64,000 nucleotides of DNA from Neodiprion pinetum. Lineage: Eukaryota; Arthropoda; Insecta; Hymenoptera; Diprionidae. The notes beneath the pieces were generated by a model. The model did no database searches, had not been told where the DNA came from, and was given only the letters and a program-made list of their open reading frames with translations. Shown here one piece after another: positions 60,821 to 64,000 of the stretch (positions are counted from its first letter, which is position 1; every line of letters starts with the position of its first letter). The DNA is taken from positions 8,167,087-8,231,086 of the forward strand of contig NC_060236.1 in NCBI RefSeq assembly GCF_021155775.2, read 5' to 3'. The position numbers were made by a program, and so were the translations under genes.

Positions 60821-61252
60821 AACTGAGATACATTTTTGGTTCCGGTTACCGCTCAGTCCTTGACTATTTTCACATTTTACCACAATCGAAAAATATTGTT
60901 CTGGGTAGAGAGTGAAAATTAGTTTTCTAACTGTTGCCGGAAAGTTTAGTATCCGTTGCTATTCTTTCTCATTACGATCACTGTTGCTATATTTTCTTGT
61001 AAGTGTTGCGAAAATTTAATGCTTGTGCGATAACGATAAATTGATGTTAAAGCCTTGTTTAACTAAAAAAAGTAGAGTAAACCGAACAAACTGATTTTGC
61101 GTTGCAATTACCAAAAAAGGATCGATAATATCGCAAAATGGTTAGGCGTACCTCATTTTTCGTAATTCCAACAATATTCAAACGGTTTTTTTAACGATAC
61201 CTGTTTTACTAAATTTTTCCAGTTACTGTAACAAATGAAATTTTTCTCAGTG
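60821..61252 (+). mobile_element. MITE, second near full-length copy
   Basis: Matches 24749-25176 along its length (GGTTCCGGTTACCGCTCAGT near the left end, AGTTACTGTAACAAATGAAA near the right), roughly 90% by eye. The left terminus reads AACTGAGATA instead of CACTGAGAGA. Both flanks are CA rather than TA. Confidence 0.85.
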
Positions 61253-61556
61253 CACACAGAGAGCCGAAAATCTTGGAATCATTTGAATTGAAATCTCATG
61301 GAATATTTTTGAAATATCTGCGGTTGTATTGAAACCTTTTGAAACATTGTTAAGTGTTGTCAAATTGAAAGAAATATCTTCAAGTTCTGCATTGAAATCA
61401 CTGGGTATTAATTGAAATCCGGTAAAATATTTAGGCAATGGATGCAATATCGATTGCAAGCCTCGCTTGAAGTCTGTTTAAATCACGTAAAATTTCGCAA
61501 ATTCTTGTGCCTTGAAATTACGGAGAATTTTTTAAATTTCATAAAATCGTTTAAAC
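61253..61556. repeat. degenerate TTGAAATC minisatellite
   Basis: TTGAAATC, TTGAAACC and GGAATCATTTG words recur irregularly. Texture is like 2660-2935. No gene. Confidence 0.45.
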
Positions 61557-62355
61557 GAGATCAAAGTTTGTAAAGTTAACGTAACGATAAATTTTTAGAA
61601 CTTCAGAATTGTCTGAAATTCAGTAAATTGTATGAATAAAGAATAACATATTTCATATTTCAAGCTAGTGCTTTTCTTTTCAAGATTTCGTTACGTGAAC
61701 TTCAGCTTGTTTTGAATCTGAGAAAAATTCCATCAGAGAAAATCAGAGATTCTTATTTAAAAAACGACGTGAAATCTTTCAAATCGGGGAAAAATGAACT
61801 GAATGTTCTGAAATCGGTTGAAATCACTTAAGATTAGTTAGAATCGTTGAAATTACGTGAAACTCGTACAATCCAAAATCGTTCAAATTTGGTGTATGAA
61901 AAAATTGGTGAACGCGTGGAACGATCGATTCAATTGATTGCACGATCAAAGCAACGGGGTCAAAGTTCGTAAGGTCAAAAAAAAAAAAAAACGACGAATT
62001 TCTAGAACTTCAAGATTGTCTTAAATTCGATAAATTGTAAAAACAAAACAAAACATATCTCATATGTCAAGCTAGTGCTTTTCTTTTCAACATTTCGTTA
62101 CGTAAACTTCACCTATTTTTGAATCTGCGAAAAATTCCATGAGAGAAAATCAGAGATTCTTATAAAACGACGTAGGATCTTTGAAATCGGGGAAAAATGA
62201 ACTGAATGTTCTGAAATCGGTTGAAATCACTTAAAATTTGTTACAATCCTTGAAATTACACTGGCAATTGCAATTTGGATAATTCAAAGTGGTTAAAGCT
62301 TAGCGTATGAAAAAAATTGGTGAACGCGTGGGACGATCGATTCCACCGATTGCAT
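61557..62355. repeat. tandem duplication, about 400-bp unit, two copies
   Basis: The first copy is about 61557-61957 and the second about 61958-62355. Shared blocks in order are TCAAAGTT(T/C)GTAA, CAAGCTAGTGCTTTTCTTTT, GAGAAAATCAGAGATTCTTA, AATCGGGGAAAAATGAACTG, and TTGGTGAACGCGTGG(A/G)ACGATCGATT. The copies differ at about 12-15% of positions. No shared open frame, so non-coding. Confidence 0.88.
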
Positions 62356-63525
62356 GATCTCGACCTCGGTGTCGCTAATTAAATAATTGCAGAAAACACT
62401 TGCATCTCGGGGAAATCTTATATGGCATTCCGTGGAAATAGCGCCTAGACGTCGTTGCGTTTAGTCTCGATCCGTTCGGATTTGCACCGCCGTTCCAGCC
62501 TACGTGGCTCACTTTCAATTTATCCTCGGAGTGCGGAGACCCTCGTTCTGTAAACACGTCGGCAGCAGAAGCATGACTTGATTCTTCAAGTTCAAGGCTT
62601 GACGGTTAGATCCTCCTGTAGATCGCACGCGATCGAACGCCGAACAAGTCTCTCGACGAGTCTATCAAGTTTCTATTTACCTACACGAGCTGTTGTTCGC
62701 AATTGATCGTGATCAACGTCATTATTTGGCATGATGAAAATTCGAGCTTTCGGCAGTGTTGCACAAAATAACGAGTGATCATTGATCTGTAGACGAAGAG
62801 AGCGGATTATCCTGCGTGTAATGAATTTTTTTCATAAATTTTATTGCTAAATTTATTCCATTGGATCCGAAAGTTTACGGGGTTCTTGGGGACCGTTGGT
62901 CGTGGTAAAAGTTTTGGATTGTGGTGTTATTGGAGGTTTTTCAAATATATTGAACGATTATTATCTTCATTTATCCTTATAATTATACTGCATTTATTTT
63001 CTTCGATTAGAATATACACGATTTCTGAAATTGTTTAGTATTTTTCCTGCAAACTGTCGGTACGATTCTTAAAAAATTACGACATCTGTTATCCGTCAAA
63101 GAGGAACAAAAAAAAAAAAAAAAAAAGTTAATTTTTTTCATTCTTACAGCAGCTTGAGATTCAACTTTCTTATACGTGGGAAATAAGAGTTTGATGTTCG
63201 GTTAGACTCTTTGAAACATTCTTCTCTCAGAAATTGAATCGGAAGTGAAATCGGGCGCTTCTTTTTCTCGACTGTAACCGATCACATTCAAAACCTCCGT
63301 CTAAAAACGAGTAAAAATAATCAGTCTTCACTTTTCATGCATATAATTTCTCGTCTTATTTTCCTTGCAAAATTCAATAAACCATTCGTTATAAGTGAGT
63401 AGAAAATATAGAAAATTCGAACGGGAGGATTGTGATTTGAAAAAATCGTTCACCGTTGTTCTCCAATAACAAGAAATAGGGTTAAAATTTTACAATTTCC
63501 GAACTTCCCAAATTCACAGCTCGAT
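62356..63525. other. intergenic, no gene recognised
   Basis: A GC-balanced patch at 62400-62560 has a 60-codon minus frame without a domain. A poly-A run lies at about 63108. Nothing else is supported. Confidence 0.5.
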
Positions 63526-63533
63526 TATATAAA
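63526..63533 (+). promoter_or_regulatory. TATA box candidate
   Basis: TATATAAA followed by a CpG-rich segment (GGCGGCGTCGCGACGCC). It could drive a short transcript ending near the AATAAA at 63830 or a gene beyond the window. No long coding frame follows. Confidence 0.3.
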
Positions 63534-63797
63534 AAAGGGCGGCGTCGCGACGCCTGGTTTGAATAAACGATAGTCAAGCGTCGATTTGACGTTCCTTTCA
63601 CCTTTCGATGATTCCAAAAGAAAGGAGAACCCGTGGCTTGACTCCTTAACTTCTTACGTGACGACGTGTAACACGGCTGAAGTGGTTTTCACTCGATCGT
63701 CGCCTTCTGCGGCCACACAAAGCACCAAATTCTCCGCATTATGCATCCTGCCCAATATTCGCGAGGAATAAGACAAGCAATTAATTGTACACAATAA

Positions 63798-63835
63798 GCA
63801 TCAGGCGCTGCTGTCACGCCCTGATGCCGAATAAA
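63798..63835 (+). other. hairpin directly upstream of an AATAAA
   Basis: GCATCAGGCG and CGCCCTGATGC pair with one bulged base around a 9-base loop (63798-63827), and AATAAA follows at 63830-63835. It may be an RNA 3'-end structure or a chance palindrome. Confidence 0.3.
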
Positions 63836-64000
63836 GTTATATCACCTTATTTCGGAAGGCGTCGCGACCGACCGACGATCGAGGAAAGCCTTTCTTCGTT
63901 TTTTTCATTCCTGATTTACAGCCTTTTTTCCACCGGCAAATCCTAGCCCAAAACAATATCAGTCTTTTCGAGCGTGACGACGTCTTTTTCGACAATTGCA
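63836..64000. other. window end, nothing recognised
   Basis: AT-rich sequence with no supported feature. Confidence 0.5.

Overview
The window is eukaryotic and most likely from an insect. Genes are sparse in AT-rich DNA and are split by GT-AG introns. One gene carries a single peritrophin-type chitin-binding domain (a cuticle protein), and transposon remnants (mariner, a LINE 3' end, MITEs) and satellite DNA are present. A COP1 orthologue fits a holometabolous order that kept COP1. Hymenoptera is my guess but the sequence does not prove it.

Layout. 1-13.4 kb: no convincing gene; microsatellites, degenerate minisatellites and a few promoter-like or leader-exon-like patches. 13.8-15.8 kb (+): an intact COP1-type RING/coiled-coil/WD40 E3 ubiquitin ligase with an intron-free coding region, probably preceded by spliced 5' leader exons. 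15.8-29 kb: non-coding DNA with an internally deleted mariner element (19870-20817, TA duplication, 30-bp perfect inverted ends), a MITE family (24749-25176, about 26330-26686, a fragment at 21684-21749, and another copy at 60821-61252), a 581-bp foldback element (25621-26201), and decayed or unidentified reading frames (18667-18995, 25171-25524, 27696-28555, 28870-29133). 29.3-31.1 kb: GGTGG-rich repeats, a GGAGTA/GGATCA repeat, and a TAGGG pentamer tract.

31.17-46.81 kb: a head-to-tail satellite of about 47 monomers of about 335 bp, with several monomer subtypes in an irregular higher-order arrangement. Nearly every monomer carries the 14-bp palindrome GCGAAAATTTTCGC. The right edge is a 5'-truncated LINE 3' end (46813-47305). 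Copies of one dispersed repeat lie on both sides of the array in opposite orientation (29443-29815 and 47306-47645).

47.6-64 kb: a 60-bp tandem repeat (48853-49075), another GGTGG-rich tract (50490-50825), a possible CpG-rich first exon (52660-52833), and a complete CPAP1-type cuticular protein gene on the minus strand. Its five coding exons (56053 down to 53835) give 345 residues. A likely non-coding first exon with a TATA box lies about 4.2 kb upstream near 60.2-60.3 kb. The right end has a 400-bp tandem duplication and a small TATA-to-AATAAA unit with a hairpin.

The two confident genes are unrelated in function: one is nuclear/cytosolic ubiquitin signalling, the other a secreted cuticle component. 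The most striking part of the window is the satellite array and its flanks.
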